From positions 97,913,591 to 97,977,590 of the forward strand of contig NW_023604295.1 in assembly GCF_014898055.3 (NCBI RefSeq): DNA of 64,000 nt, written 5' to 3'. Under the pieces are notes generated by a model. It was not told the origin of the DNA, searched no databases, and saw only the letters and a list, made by a program, of their open reading frames with translations. Positions 51,890-63,150 of the stretch are shown piece after piece. Every line of letters begins with the position of its first letter. Positions within the stretch are counted from its first letter, which is position 1. The position numbers and the translations under genes are program-made. The DNA is from Talpa occidentalis (lineage: Eukaryota; Chordata; Mammalia; Eulipotyphla; Talpidae).

Positions 51890-54790
51890 TCAGAAGTAAA
51901 ATTCACTTTACAATTTTTTTCCTTTATTGTGTTCTTTCATATTCTGGTGACACTTTTATTTGAATATAGTTCTCAAAAGGTCCAAAATTTCAAAACTCTT
52001 TAAGACAGCATACTACGCATTCATTGCTATCTTATATAAATAAATATTTTAAATATTTCTCAGTTTTGATTTTTAATAAACATAGTGATAGCCACTAAAC
52101 AAAGACCCTTTGGTTGCTCAGTACATATGAAGTGACCTGAAAAACAAAAAATCCCAGGAACCACCCATTATAGAAAAGCAAGAGCACATTCTCTGTTGCA
52201 TTTTTCTGTCGTTGGCTCCTGGTACAGTTACAACACTTCTTATTAGTTACAACATTTTACTGAAGTAATTAACTTCTACTTCACTTAATAAAGAAAAGTA
52301 AAAAGTAGATAATTGAGAACTTTCTGTCATACTGAAGCATTTCAGCAGATTAGCAAAGTTCACAATACCATTTTTTATAGCCACACGCCTTCCTCTGTGA
52401 CAAATTCATTAACAGACTCATTACTATATCGTCTCTTATAGCACGTTTTAAAACTCAAAATTATGTTTTGTAATCAATGTGTCAGTGTTCTATCCTACTT
52501 AGAAAGTATTTAGATAGCCATTAATTACATAATAATTAATTTAATATCAGCTTAAGGTTTTAAGTTACTGGGAGATCTTAGAAATTATCTTCAAGTTGAC
52601 ATACTACAAAACATAATTCCCTTTAAATTAAAAGTTTGTCAAATAATGACTCAATTTAGCAAAACATAAATTTATATTCTTCATAATCTTAAACATAATG
52701 TAGGAGTAACATTATTTCATTTGATCACTAAACCTATAAATATTTAGGAAAAACATACCCAAGTGGATTAAACTGTTTGCTCTCATTATACTTAACAGTG
52801 ATAAATCAGAGAAGACAAAGTTATTTTTATTAAACCCACATTAGTAAACTGCTCTTGTTTGACAAACATTTATTTTAATTATGTTAATTTGGATTCCTGA
52901 AAGGTTTCTGAGTTAGCTTCAGGAAGAAAAATTTCTAGCACATTTTTTTATAGCACATTTAAAGTACTAGAAGTTTATCTTGGGGGGGGATTTTATATAG
53001 GCACTTATTTATTGTGTTAAGCAATCAGAATAAACCTCCTTTTATTAAAAAGACTTTGTAATCCAATTTATTTATACCCTCCAGATACAGGAAAATAAAC
53101 TCACACATGAGAGGCAGCAGCCTTTCCAAATTATGGACATTAGGAGAGCTTATGACTTCAATTCTACAATTTGAGTCACAGGTCAAGTGACACAGACACA
53201 GAAATTGTAAAAATCAGTTCACTATTTTGTACACCAAAGAGAGCCATTCTCCTTCCAGTAGACATGAATTTTCTAATTAATTTGCATTCAAAGTAGATAA
53301 ACACCTAAGCAAACAAAAATAAATGGAAAGGACTAGTAAACCAGATTCTCTGTCATCTATCACCCACAGAGAATAGATAAGTCGCATTCACCTGCACAGA
53401 TCACTAAATGGGTAGACCATTAAGCCAAGTATCTTGTCACTGCTGTCACCAATGAGGTATAACTTATAGGGTGTAAGTGATAACAAACCAAAACACAAAA
53501 TTAACAAAGAAGGGAAAAAGAAAAACAGAGAATGTAGGATTGAAAGTTAAATTCTACTGAGACTTGGATTCATCTCTAGGAGTGAAGAAAAAAAAAGTAT
53601 GACTTCACTTAAGTTACTCATGAATAATGTCTCTGGATACACAGTTTTACCTGGCTATGTCATGCATCCAATGCCTCTCCTGTCAGCAGGAACTCAAAAA
53701 TTGTTAAAAATAATTTTTAAGATGAAATCATAACTCTCATATAGATATAAAATGAACACTCAGCAAAGACTTTAAATTTACTCATTAATTAGTGAGAAAA
53801 CCAGTAAATGTTGCAATTGACTCAAATGAAGATCTGATTCATAGATTCATATTCTCTACCAGTTCTCTTTTTGAATTGTCATGATCAGGAATCAATTGCA
53901 TGCTTATAGACTAGAAACATCTACAAAGTTTGAATGTAGCCTAGTCAAAGACAACCAAAGGCAAAGATAAATTAAATGGGTGAGATGAACAGACTACCCA
54001 GTAATATTTTTTGCCCATTTCAAAAATTGTCACAATTTTTCACAAGAGAATAGATGGTATAAATCCACAAAAGTGAAGAAAGTTAAACAGCAGTTGAATA
54101 AAGGGATAAGTTGGGAAAGTGGTAGGATGAGTGGTAACTGGACATGGCAGACTTACAAAACAGAAGAAGAAGAAATCCAAAAGCCACAAAGGAGTAGGCC
54201 AGTGAGAAGCAATCCAATTTATCCACATAACCCTTGAATACTAAATGTCCCAGGAGGCAAGGGTGAAGAATGAAAGTAAAAGGATCAATTATACATCAAT
54301 AAACTGAACCACTAGAATCCCAAATTTTCATCTCTAGCTCACCCAGAAAGTTGACTACGCCCACCTAAACCCATCAAAAACTAGAGATTTACCACTGTCC
54401 CAGTGGACTTCTAGTTTCAAGGACACTAAGTCCAGCACAGACAACCCCTTTGGGTGCAACCTAAGCAGGAGGACTACAATAAAAGGATGAAGGGTCTCAG
54501 GACTATATCTTCATGAAAAAAAATTCTGACTGTACTTGATTCTACTGGGAGTGATTTTATACTATATTTGAGAGTTTGAGAAGAATTAGTGAAAAATCAG
54601 TGTTTGGGGCCTATTAAAACTAACAATTTCAAACAAACTAACGAAAAACTGAGGAAAATGTTAACTCCAGGAAAAACAGAGGAATGGAAATATAATCACA
54701 GTAAAGGATTCAGCTCAAATATAGAGAATATTTAAATAATCAAATAATATAAACACTGAGTATTGACCTGACCAAACAAAAAATTGGATA
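51890..54790. other. AT-rich intergenic stretch without gene or SINE
   Basis: Nearly 3 kb of AT-rich sequence with almost no CpG. No ORF over about 62 codons, no SINE, MIR or clear L1 block. It may be very old L1 sequence or unique DNA. Runs such as TTTAAAACTCAAAATTATG give no assignment. Confidence 0.45.
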
Positions 54791-54794
54791 ATAT

Positions 54795-55107
54795 ATAGTC
54801 ATGTATCACTTAATGACAGATGTTTTGAGAAATGCATCATTAGTCAATTTCCTCACTGTATGAATGCACATTCACAGTGGATTTGTACACTTTGGAGCCT
54901 GATGAACACAACAACATGAGATTAAACCAAGCACAAGGGAAAATGAAGCTATGAAGAGATGCAGTAAACATAAGATGTATAAGGCTGCTGCCTACAAAAT
55001 GCTAAGACATTAAGACAGCTATGATGTCTTAATTGATTTTGGGAACCACTATCACTTATGTGATCTTTCGTTGGCCAGAAATATCATTACAAGGGGTGTG
55101 ACTATGG
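54795..55107 (+). mobile_element. DNA transposon with TAGTCATG ends
   Basis: Left end TATAGTCATGTATCACTTAA; right end CATTACAAGGGGTGTGACTAT. The ends are inverted repeats of the 'cagtcatgtgtcgcttaacgac' type flanked by TA. A shorter relative lies at 61446-61656. No transposase frame. Confidence 0.55.
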
Positions 55108-55399
55108 AGAGAGAGCAAATTGAGACAAAAATGCATATATGCAAAGGGAAGGAACTGCTATAAAAGTGCTAAATTTACTTCAGCATTTGTTGGTGGAAGC
55201 CAATAGAAAATATCCAAAATTCATAAAATGAAGAAAAGTGATCTATCTATTTAGAAATGTGAAGGTAAATGTCAGAGGAATAGTTAAAATGTGAAGTTCT
55301 CAGTTGTTTCTGTGAACTTGGTGTATAGAGGTGGGACAAAAGACTTCTACTTAAAGTATAAAAGCCTTGTAGTATTTTGACATTTATAACATCGGCAAG

Positions 55400-56620
55400 T
55401 GCTGTTTTGAAAAAAAAAAATTATAAAAATATGAAAAAAGTATAATGAAGGCAAAAGGCAAACAAGGACTGAGGGAAATATTTTTAATGCCTATATAAGA
55501 TTAGTTTCTTAATATATAAAAACTCTTTAAGTCCAAAAGACCAACAATCCAATTTAAATGAACACAGGGGGCCTCCCCGGTGGCGCAGAGGTTGAGCACT
55601 GGGTTGCGAAGCTGCCCGCAGCCTCTGCAGCACAGGTTCCATCCCCGGCTGTTCCCCGGCCACCGGAGGAGGGTCCCACATGGTGCGCAGATCTCTCCTG
55701 CCGCCCGCTGCTCCCCTCAGCAGTGTACTTCGGTCCTTCTGCCTGCTCTGCTCCCCGCTCTGGCTCTGGTGAATTCTCTCACCCTCCCGTGCTTCTGACT
55801 GTACCTAGTGCTTGTATAAATAAATAAATAAATAAATCTTAAAAATAAATAAATAAATAAATAAATGAACACAGGACATAAAAAAATAACTCACAGAAAA
55901 AGAAAAAGGCTCACCAAAATTTGAAAATATGCTTAATTGTACTAATTATAAGGAATATTTAAATAATCCAATAATATAAACACTGAATATTATAATTTTA
56001 AAAATCCACATTGAAACAACCAAACATATTTTTACAAACATATCTGATTAATGAAGATATTTTTTAAATTATTTCTAACACACAGGGTTGCCAAGAATGT
56101 GATAAAATAAGAACTGTCAGATGCTGGGACTATCTACTTGGAAACCACTTTGACATTTTCCTGTAAAGTGCAAAAAAAAAAAAAAAAAAAAAAAAACATA
56201 TGTATAAGATAGATCGGGTCGCTTGGTTTGCAATTATAAGTAATAGTAAACAATTTGACTGAATCGGCTAAATTAATGGCAGCGATTGTATAATAATCAG
56301 TGGAATACTACGCAGCAGTCAGAAAGAATGAGAAAGTTCTCTATTGCTATAGAAAACTTTGTGTTGTTGTGTTGTTGGATAAAAAAGGCAAGAGAGAAAA
56401 ATGTCTTTATATTTGATTTTAGGTATATAAAGAAGCTTTGGAGACACACGAGAAATTAATACAAAATATTTCTTGTTTGACAGTAACCGCAGTGGGAACT
56501 GAATATAGGTGAGACAGACTTTTCATTGTGTATTTTTTCATATGACTTGAATTTCAAACATTGTGAATGTTATCTATTCAAAAATGCAATAAAATGTGAA
56601 TAAGTAAGAATGAAGCAGAT
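55400..56620 (+). mobile_element. Old L1 LINE 3' portion, split by a SINE
   Basis: ATAAAAACTCTTTAAGTCC, AATCCAATTTAAATGAACAC, GTTGCCAAGAATGTGATAAAAT, CTTGGAAACCACTTTGAC, AGTGGAATACTACGCAGCAG, AGAAAGAATGAGAAAGTTC follow L1 ORF2 end and 3' UTR. A 26-base A-run is at about 56169-56194. Confidence 0.65.
55569..55862 (+). mobile_element. tRNA-derived SINE, subfamily A
   Basis: GGGCCTCCCCGGTGGCGCAGAG head, GGTTCCATCCC B-box variant, CTTCGGTCCTTCTGCC body, long AAAT tail with TCTTAAA. A 13-base target duplication (AAATGAACACAGG) lies at 55556-55568 and 55863-55875. Confidence 0.93.
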
Positions 56621-56696
56621 CGTGCAAGTTTATTTTGAAAGAGTTCCAGGATATATCTGATGGAAATGTCAGCCATTCTTTAGGTCTAATGTAAAG

Positions 56697-57080
56697 AAAG
56701 GTCAATGGGAAGCAGTTTCCTTTGGGCGGGATTGCCAAAGGCAGTTCAGGGATTGTGGGCAGAGAGGCAAGGACAGCCCCTTGGGAGGAGGTGGTTTGAA
56801 ATGACCCAGCCAGCTCTCAGCCTGCTTCCCACTCTTAGGTAAGGAGGGGAGTGGGAGAAGGAAGCCAAGAGGCTTAGAGGTTTCTCCTTCCTGGGCCTCA
56901 GCACTTTGATCCCTCTGGCGCTGGAAGAGTGAGGGTTTGTCACCTGCTCTGCTGGTCTGCTTTCTAGGAGCAAAAGTGCACAAGGGCACAATTTACGTAA
57001 AAACTAAAGCACCACCCAGCACAACCTGGTAGGTGAAGGAACTCCCAGGCCTTCTTCCTTCTGCAGACTCCAGGTGGAGA
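56697..57080 (+). repeat. Unassigned dispersed repeat, copy 1
   Basis: Shares an ordered set of words with 58932-59348: AAGGTCAATGGGAAGCAGTTTCC, GAGAGGCAAGGACAGCCCC, CCTTCCTGGGCCTCAGCA, CACAATTTACGTAAAAACTAA, GTGAAGGAACTCCC and ACTCCAGGTGGAG. It looks LTR-sized but has no confirmed ends. Minus-strand ORFs of 81-95 codons here are chance. Confidence 0.6.
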
Positions 57081-57809
57081 TTAACCCAATGACTCAGGGT
57101 CTGAGAGCATCAGGGTCTGGGGGGTGGGGGGAGCCTACCTCTGTCAGCAGGTGGAACAGATTTACCTGGCCCCTATAGCCTCACAGCTGGGAAATATTTC
57201 ATCTACTTCACATCCATGGTTTTTATGGGCAACTTGCCAGGTCAAGGTCAGTGCTACCTGAGCTCCTGGCCGGTATCCCAGCAGTAGTCCAAACACAGAG
57301 ACGTGCTCCTAGGGGCTGCCTTAAGGCTAGAGTGGACACAAGGGCGGCTGTGGTCAAGGCTCTAACTACTACCTGTTCCTCAGGCCTGGCTTTCCCCAGT
57401 CCTAGGGGGCCAGCATTCTCACAATGCTGAGGCATTGTTAGGACCACAAAACTTTCTCTGGCCCAGCATCTGTAGTCACCCTCTACTGTCTCTTTACACC
57501 TGGCCCACATGAGAATTTGGTATTTGTTTGTTAGTTTTCTAATTCCCCCACACTTTTGTGTATATAATGTCCTATACCGAGGATTCTCACTTCTTGATGG
57601 GTATCAGAATAACCTCGGAATTGATAAGGCACAGAGACACCCAGCATCCTTAAATATGAACAGAGCCCATTCTCTGTGTTTTTACCCAGTTCACCAGCTG
57701 ACTGTGCTAGGACCAACATCAGAGAAACATTACACTAAACTCTTCAAACACTATACAATTTAATCCTCAATTTAATCCTTCAATTAGAAAACAAGATGTC
57801 ATAGGCCAG
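57081..57809. other. Intergenic, unassigned
   Basis: A short G-rich stretch lies at 57117-57132. A MER5-like word (GATTCTCACTTCTTGATGGG) at 57580 is too weak to call. No gene. Confidence 0.35.
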
Positions 57810-57990
57810 CGAGAAGTATATTTGAGTTTATGTCTGCGTTCTTTATACTAGCTGTGTGACCTTTGGGAAGCCACTGAACCTCTCTGAATCTCATCTTCAT
57901 CATCCTTAGTGAGAATTCAGATATTTCTTTCCTTTCAGGATTCCTGAGACATTAAATGAAATGAGGCAGGACAAGTACACAGAACACGCA
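57810..57990 (+). repeat. MIR SINE fragment
   Basis: CTAGCTGTGTGACCTTTGGG, AAGCCACTGAACCTCTCTG, AATCTCATCTTCATCATCC, GACATTAAATGAAATGAGG follow forward MIR. Confidence 0.8.
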
Positions 57991-58454
57991 AAGGAAGGTC
58001 ACAATTGCTATTCTAATCATGTGTCAAACCACTTATTGAAAACAAAACTTTTTGTAACAAGCTTTTGAATGGGCACATCTTCATTGATTTTAACACATCA
58101 AATGACATTTGATAAATGGTGCAAGAGTATATAGACCAATATCTTATTGATTAACTCACCAATGTTTTCATTTAATGTGAAATCTTAAAAAGAAAGATTG
58201 CTGGTAACCCAGCATCACTGGGAGTCAAAGTCCCTTTGTCCTTCTGCCCCTGGAATATGCAGAAACTTTGGCCTTTCTGTGGTAGAAAACCTTCCTCCAC
58301 TCACACTCAAGACAAGCAGACTTCACTTCCCAAACATCTGGTTATTACTCATCTACCAAGTACGAAGCAATGGGGATATGGTGGTACCCAAAACAGAAAT
58401 GGCTCCCATTCTCAGAGAGAGACTATAAATAAGTAGATTTTACCTAATTGTCAG
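57991..58454. other. Intergenic, unassigned
   Basis: No recognised feature. Overlapping ORFs of 66-76 codons at 58198-58436 have no family signature. Confidence 0.35.
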
Positions 58455-58640
58455 ATATTGGGGTTCAGGGGGAATTCCCTTTTCCCTCTGGGTTCTTCTG
58501 AGGCTGGACAAATTAACATCAGACAGATTAGTTAAAGACCAAATTTAATAACGTGCAAATGTAGAATGCACATGGCAATTAATCCCAAAGTAAATGGGAT
58601 GAATGGGGATTTAAATCTTGTGCTAAGGGACCCAAGGTAT
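58455..58640 (+). repeat. Partial relative of the unassigned repeat
   Basis: AAAGACCAAATTTAATAACG, TGCAAATGTAGAATGCACATGG recur in the second copy at about 59145-59190 (AAAGACCAAATTTAACAAAA, TGCGAATGTAGCATGCACATGG). Shared text covers about 60 bases. Confidence 0.5.
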
Positions 58641-58931
58641 CAAGGAGAGAGGAGGGCATCACACAGGGAAAGCAGGGGATGACTTCATATAACAGAACTT
58701 GCCCCTAGATATTTACCTTAAGGTGGGTTTTTCTGATTTAAAAAAAAAAAAGTTGTTTCTGGAGACAGCCCAAAATCTAGGTAATTTGTATTCTTTAAGT
58801 GATGGTATCCATTTCTCTTGAGGTTCCCCAGGCCTCAGTTGACCTTAGTTCTACATACCAAGGTAACAGAATATAGGAAAAGACCTACTCTGCACATCAT
58901 GGAGAAAATCTCTCAACAGTTTTGGGGAAAA

Positions 58932-59348
58932 GGAAAGGCCAATGGAAAGCATTTTCCATCAAGTGGGTCTGTCAAGGCTATTCCAAAAATCTGTGGAGGA
59001 GAGACAGGGACAATTCCTCCGGAACTCCTACTTTTGATTAGTGGGGGATGGAGGATGCGGGAGAGAACAAGAGGATTGCAAGTGTGCCCCTTCCAGGGCC
59101 TAAGCAATTCATCCCTGAGGTCCTGGGAAGTCAGATGAGTCAGAGAAAAGACCAAATTTAACAAAATGCGAATGTAGCATGCACATGGCTATAAATCTAA
59201 AGTGTATGGGATATGGGAGTATGACCTGCTCTCCTGGCCAGACTCCTGGGAGCAGAACAGAAGGAGCACAAATTACATAAAAGCTGAAGCAAGGCCAGGC
59301 TGCCCTGGAAGCCGAAGGAACTCCCTTTTTCCAGTATCTCCAGGTGAA
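58932..59348 (+). repeat. Unassigned dispersed repeat, copy 2
   Basis: Matches copy 1 at 56697-57080 in the same orientation: AAGGCCAATGGAAAGCATTTTCC, GAGAGACAGGGACAATTCC, CCTTCCAGGGCCTAAGCA, CACAAATTACATAAAAGCTGA, CGAAGGAACTCCC, and TCTCCAGGTGAAG. It has about 100 extra bases (59120-59220) absent from copy 1. Confidence 0.6.
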
Positions 59349-60214
59349 GCCAAATGTGTTGGAGCATTTTGTTTCTTTAACAAGCACATCCAGTTGGGCC
59401 ACACATGAAAGGCAGCCACAGTGGGCAGGGGCATTGCCCAGTAGGAAGGAAAGGAGTGAGCCCTGCAAAGAAGCTGAGTGAGCATCCAGCAGATGGCATT
59501 TGCCTGCTGAGGAAATACCTTCTTGCATCACAAGGAAGGAGAGAGCAAGGTGGAGTTGGGCAGGCCTGGGCCAGAAAGCTGCCCGACTTCAGGCACCCGC
59601 CAACAAGCCAGTTGAAGAGTCAACTGAGGAGTCACCCATAGGACACAGATACCAGTAGTCAGACCCTACTGAGGACTTCAGGAAAATATGGGGGAACTTT
59701 GCTGTGCTTGTTCTTACCTGATAGGTTACTCTCAGACCCAGGCTTCTTGGGAACCCCCATCTGCACTCTTAGGGTGGTGTCCTGAAGGACAGATTCTTGC
59801 AACCTAGAAAGATCGCTGATGAGCTTTCCCAATCATAAGAGGCACCCAAGGGACTCCACAAAGAATTATGTAGATAAATTCATATTCACCCAGGCAACTG
59901 AGAAGTAACTTGTCAGCATGAGTAGACAGAGTGAAGGGGTCTTAGGATAGAACTTTTGAAATTGGGGTCTTGCTGCCTCTTCACCTTCAATGAAGGTGAA
60001 GGGGACAATTCCTACTGAACTGTTGAGTGGCAAGTGCTTTCACTTTCCACTGGCCTTCATTTTTCCTCCCCAATTACCACTGGCCCCACCTTCTATATGT
60101 GCAGGTCTGAGACTGAAGCACATGCTGAGGCTGTGCTTTGTTGAGGAGCTATGCCTGACAACTGTACCCTTGCCAGGAATTGATCCATGATTCTGTGCCA
60201 CAGCCACTCCCGTA
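59349..60214. other. Intergenic, unassigned
   Basis: No gene or safe repeat call. A direct/inverted GAAGGTGAA pattern at 59980-60002 (CACCTTCAATGAAGGTG) is a short palindrome. Confidence 0.35.
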
Positions 60215-60370
60215 GATTAAACACATGCAATGTGCCAGGGACTCTGTTAAGAGTTTTGTGGATTTTTTCTCCTTTAACTTTTACAACAAGCCTGAGATTC
60301 AAAGCATGAATCTGATTCTGAAAGAAGGTAAGTGTCCAGGGTAACAAAATCTAGATTTAAAACTTGGTGT
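60215..60370 (-). repeat. MIR SINE fragment
   Basis: AATGTGCCAGGGACTCTGTTAAG, TTTAACTTTTACAACAAGCC, GGTAACAAAATCTAGATTTAAAAC follow reverse MIR. Confidence 0.7.
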
Positions 60371-60479
60371 GACCAACTCCAAAATCTCTTTTCAGATTTT
60401 ACTTTTTCTCTCCATTGGTTTTCTCTTCTATTCCTATTATTCTCAAGATGTGGTGGAACCAGCAGAATCCACACCACCA

Positions 60480-60605
60480 ACAATTTGGTAGATATGTAGA
60501 CTATTTGTTCCTACCCCTGACCCATTAAATCAGAGTATCTCCCAACAATCTGTGTTGGGATCTCTCCAGATGAATCTAACACTTGCTAGAAATTGAGAAC
60601 CACTG
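60480..60605 (+). mobile_element. MER5A-type hAT element
   Basis: CCCTGACCCATTAAATCAGAG, CAACAATCTGTGTTGGG, CTCCAGATGAATCTAACAC, and AATTGAGAACCACTG follow MER5A to its right end. Confidence 0.7.
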
Positions 60606-60625
60606 TTTAGTGGTTCCTCTTAAGG

Positions 60626-60872
60626 TTTTTTTTTTCTTTTGAATGAAAGAATTGGCATGTAGGCCAGAGGTGTGGAGAGTGAGAGGATTCACCAGATACA
60701 GAGTTGGGAGTAAAGCAGGTGGATTTACTGAAATACGCTGCTGAGGGGAGCAGCAGGTAAGACAGGAGAGGTCTGCTGTGCCAACTGTGGGTTAGCTCTC
60801 TGGCTGGGGATTGAACTCAAGCCTTAGTGGTGATAGCACTGAGACTTAACCCTTAGGCCACCAGGGAGGCCC
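60626..60872 (-). mobile_element. tRNA-derived SINE, subfamily B, reverse orientation
   Basis: The reverse complement shows GGCCTCCCTGGTGGCC, AAGGGTTAAGTCTCAGTGC, the B-body, and a decayed tail. Flanks CCTCTTAAGG and CCTCTTAAG are the likely target duplication. Confidence 0.85.
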
Positions 60873-61039
60873 CCTCTTAAGTTTTACAATAATATTTACA
60901 TTTCTATTTCTTGCAAACATCTCATCAATCTACAATTACAGACTCCTTAGCACATATTTACTGTACATCAGTGAGCTCACTTCTCTTAAGGTTATAATAT
61001 GAGATTTTAGATTGGGTTGATACAAAAGCTTTTTGTGTG

Positions 61040-61740
61040 AACAATCAAAAATGAATATATGAATAAAAAATTTTATGTATTTTTATTAACATATACCTTA
61101 TATACAATAAAAAGGATCAGATATCAATTACAGAGTTGTCACAATTTTCATACAACATCCACCCAAACTACAGAACATTTCCATCCTTCTTCCCCAAGAA
61201 ATTTCCTTTGTATTGTTTCCTACCTCCACCTCCTCTCCCCATATCCACCAAAGCTCTGAATTATTTTATCCCACTGTAGATTAGATTTGTTTTTTTCTAG
61301 TTTCATGTCAATGGAGCCATATAGCATATGATCTTTTGTGTTAAGTTTCTTTCCTTCAGCATAATATTGTATCTACGAGACTTTTCAATGTTGTTGTGTG
61401 TATCAGGAGATGGTTCCATTTTACTGTTGAGTTGTAATCCACTGTGTGAATATAGTCATGCATCTCTTAACAATGGGGGTATGTTCTGAGTAATGTGTCC
61501 TTAGGCAATTTTGTCATTGTGCAAAAGTCCCAGTGAGTGCTCACACAAGCCTCGGTGATACAGTGTCCCACACAAAAGCTATATATGACAGCCGCCATCA
61601 CATCTGTAGTCCATCATCAGCTGAAACATTATCTGACACATGACTGTATCCCAATGTGCTTATTCATTAACTTGTCAATAGATGTTTGGGTTGTTTCCAG
61701 TTTGGGGTATTATGTCTGAAATTATCTATTTTTAAAATCC
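61040..61740 (-). mobile_element. Old L1 LINE 3' end, antisense, split by a DNA transposon
   Basis: The plus strand has the reverse of L1 3' text: CATGTCAATGGAGCCATATAGC, TTCCTTCAGCATAATATTG, GGTTCCATTTTACTGTTGAG, and after the insert CCCAATGTGCTTATTCATTAAC, GGGTTGTTTCCAGTTTGG. Related sequence may continue to about 62290. Confidence 0.65.
61446..61656 (+). mobile_element. DNA transposon nested in L1
   Basis: Ends ATAGTCATGCATCTCTTAAC and GACACATGACTGTAT are inverted repeats; the insert sits between L1 halves at a TA. It is a shorter relative of 54795-55107. Confidence 0.6.
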
Positions 61741-61945
61741 ACATATCTTAATGAATGGTTTTGAGTTCTTATTCAAACCTATTTCCCCACATTATTTTAA
61801 CATATTGTCCTATCGTTGTCTCCCATCAGAATTGTTGAGGAGTAATATCAATCTGATTATTGTATTGTTTCTTCATAGGTAATCTCTTTCTCTGAAAGGT
61901 TTTAAAATTTTGTTTTCATTGTGATGTTCCAAATTTCTAGCACTG

Positions 61946-62200
61946 GGCCTCCCTGGTCACCAAGGGGTTAAGTCTCAGTGCTGTCACTGCTATGGCCTGA
62001 TTTCCATCCACTGCCAGGGAGCTAACCCACATGGCACAGCAGACCTCTCCTGTCTTGCCTACTGCTCCCCTCAGCAGTGTTTTTCAGTAACCCTGCCTGT
62101 TCTGTTCCCACTCTGCCTCCGGTGAATTTTCTCACCACCTGCAACTCTGGCTGACACCACAGATCTTCCATACAAAAATAAAAAAAATAAAATAAATAGA
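61946..62200 (+). mobile_element. tRNA-derived SINE, subfamily B
   Basis: GGGCCTCCCTGGTCACCAAGG, GGTTAAGTCTCAGTGCTG, CAGTGTTTTTCAGTAACCC, decayed tail AATAAAAAAAATAAAATAAA. Flanks AATTTCTAGCACTG and AAATTCTTGTACTG look like a diverged target duplication, so this is one of the older copies. Confidence 0.85.
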
Positions 62201-62209
62201 AATTCTTGT

Positions 62210-62999
62210 ACTGTATTCTATGGATAATTTCATTGGATTTATTTTTAAGGTTACTAATTCTCTTTTTAGCTGTGTGGAATCTACTCTCCAACCCAAGGAA
62301 TGGAGTGTCAGACTACAGCACCTTGTAGATGAACCTCAAGAAATGAAGCCCAAGTCTCCCTCTGGCCCTTTCTGCTGCCTTTGCTTATTTTCCATTTGTG
62401 GAAAGTCATTCTTTACTCTCTTCTTTTTTTCATCCTACTTTGGCCTTTTGACAACAGCTGGGCCATATTTTACTCTGTGTCTTCCTGTCTCTACTATATT
62501 GTCTAAAAAATAAGCATGCTATTTTATATCCCATGAGCCTCACATAGGCAGAACCATTTATTTCGATTTTACAACACAAGAATACATACATTTGCACCCC
62601 CAAAGTGTCAAATTCAAAATTGGCCTAGCTTTTGGGAATTTGAATTTATCCATTTCAGCCCATAGCACAGTTCTTCAGAGTGGAGGGGCCACTGCTCAAG
62701 CGTCATCTCTCAGAAGCATGTGTCATAGCAGTAAGCCAACGCATTTACTGATCCAACGGGATGGGCCTGAACCACGGTCCTTCTTCAAATGCCGGCTGGC
62801 TTGGTCAAGGCGCTCCTCCGCTTGCTCCTGAGGTCTTCAAACATAGTCCCACCAATCTGTGGCTTCCCAGCTTTCAGCAGATCCATGCTTCCAGAACTTG
62901 CTTTTCTTATCTGACACTGCTACTCAGAGGCCCTTGAGGTAATTTCCTGGGAAGCAAGGGAGTGGCAGACCCATTTTCCAAGTTGACCATAGCAGACTG
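62210..62999. other. RBP2 upstream flank, unassigned
   Basis: No gene or safe repeat call. The 97-codon ORF at 62220-62513 has no family feature and starts next to SINE sequence. Confidence 0.35.
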
Positions 63000-63150
63000 T
63001 TAAGGAAAGAACTTTGGAGCCAGACAGGCCTGGGTTTGAATCCCAACACGGCCACTGACCAGCTGTTATTAGCATATGGTTTAATATCTTTGAGCTTTTT
63101 CCATTTGTAAAATAGGGATGATTAAAATTAACACAGAGGACCTGTGTGAT
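63000..63150 (+). repeat. MIR SINE fragment
   Basis: AGAACTTTGGAGCCAGACAGG, CCTGGGTTTGAATCCCAAC, CGGCCACTGACCAGCTG, ATTTGTAAAATAGGGATG: a clear forward MIR about 400 bases upstream of the RBP2 start. Confidence 0.85.

Noticed and set aside
339..62200. Identification of the SINE as horseshoe-bat Rhin-1
   Set aside because: The head and body do not match what I recall of that family, so I left the family and species unnamed.
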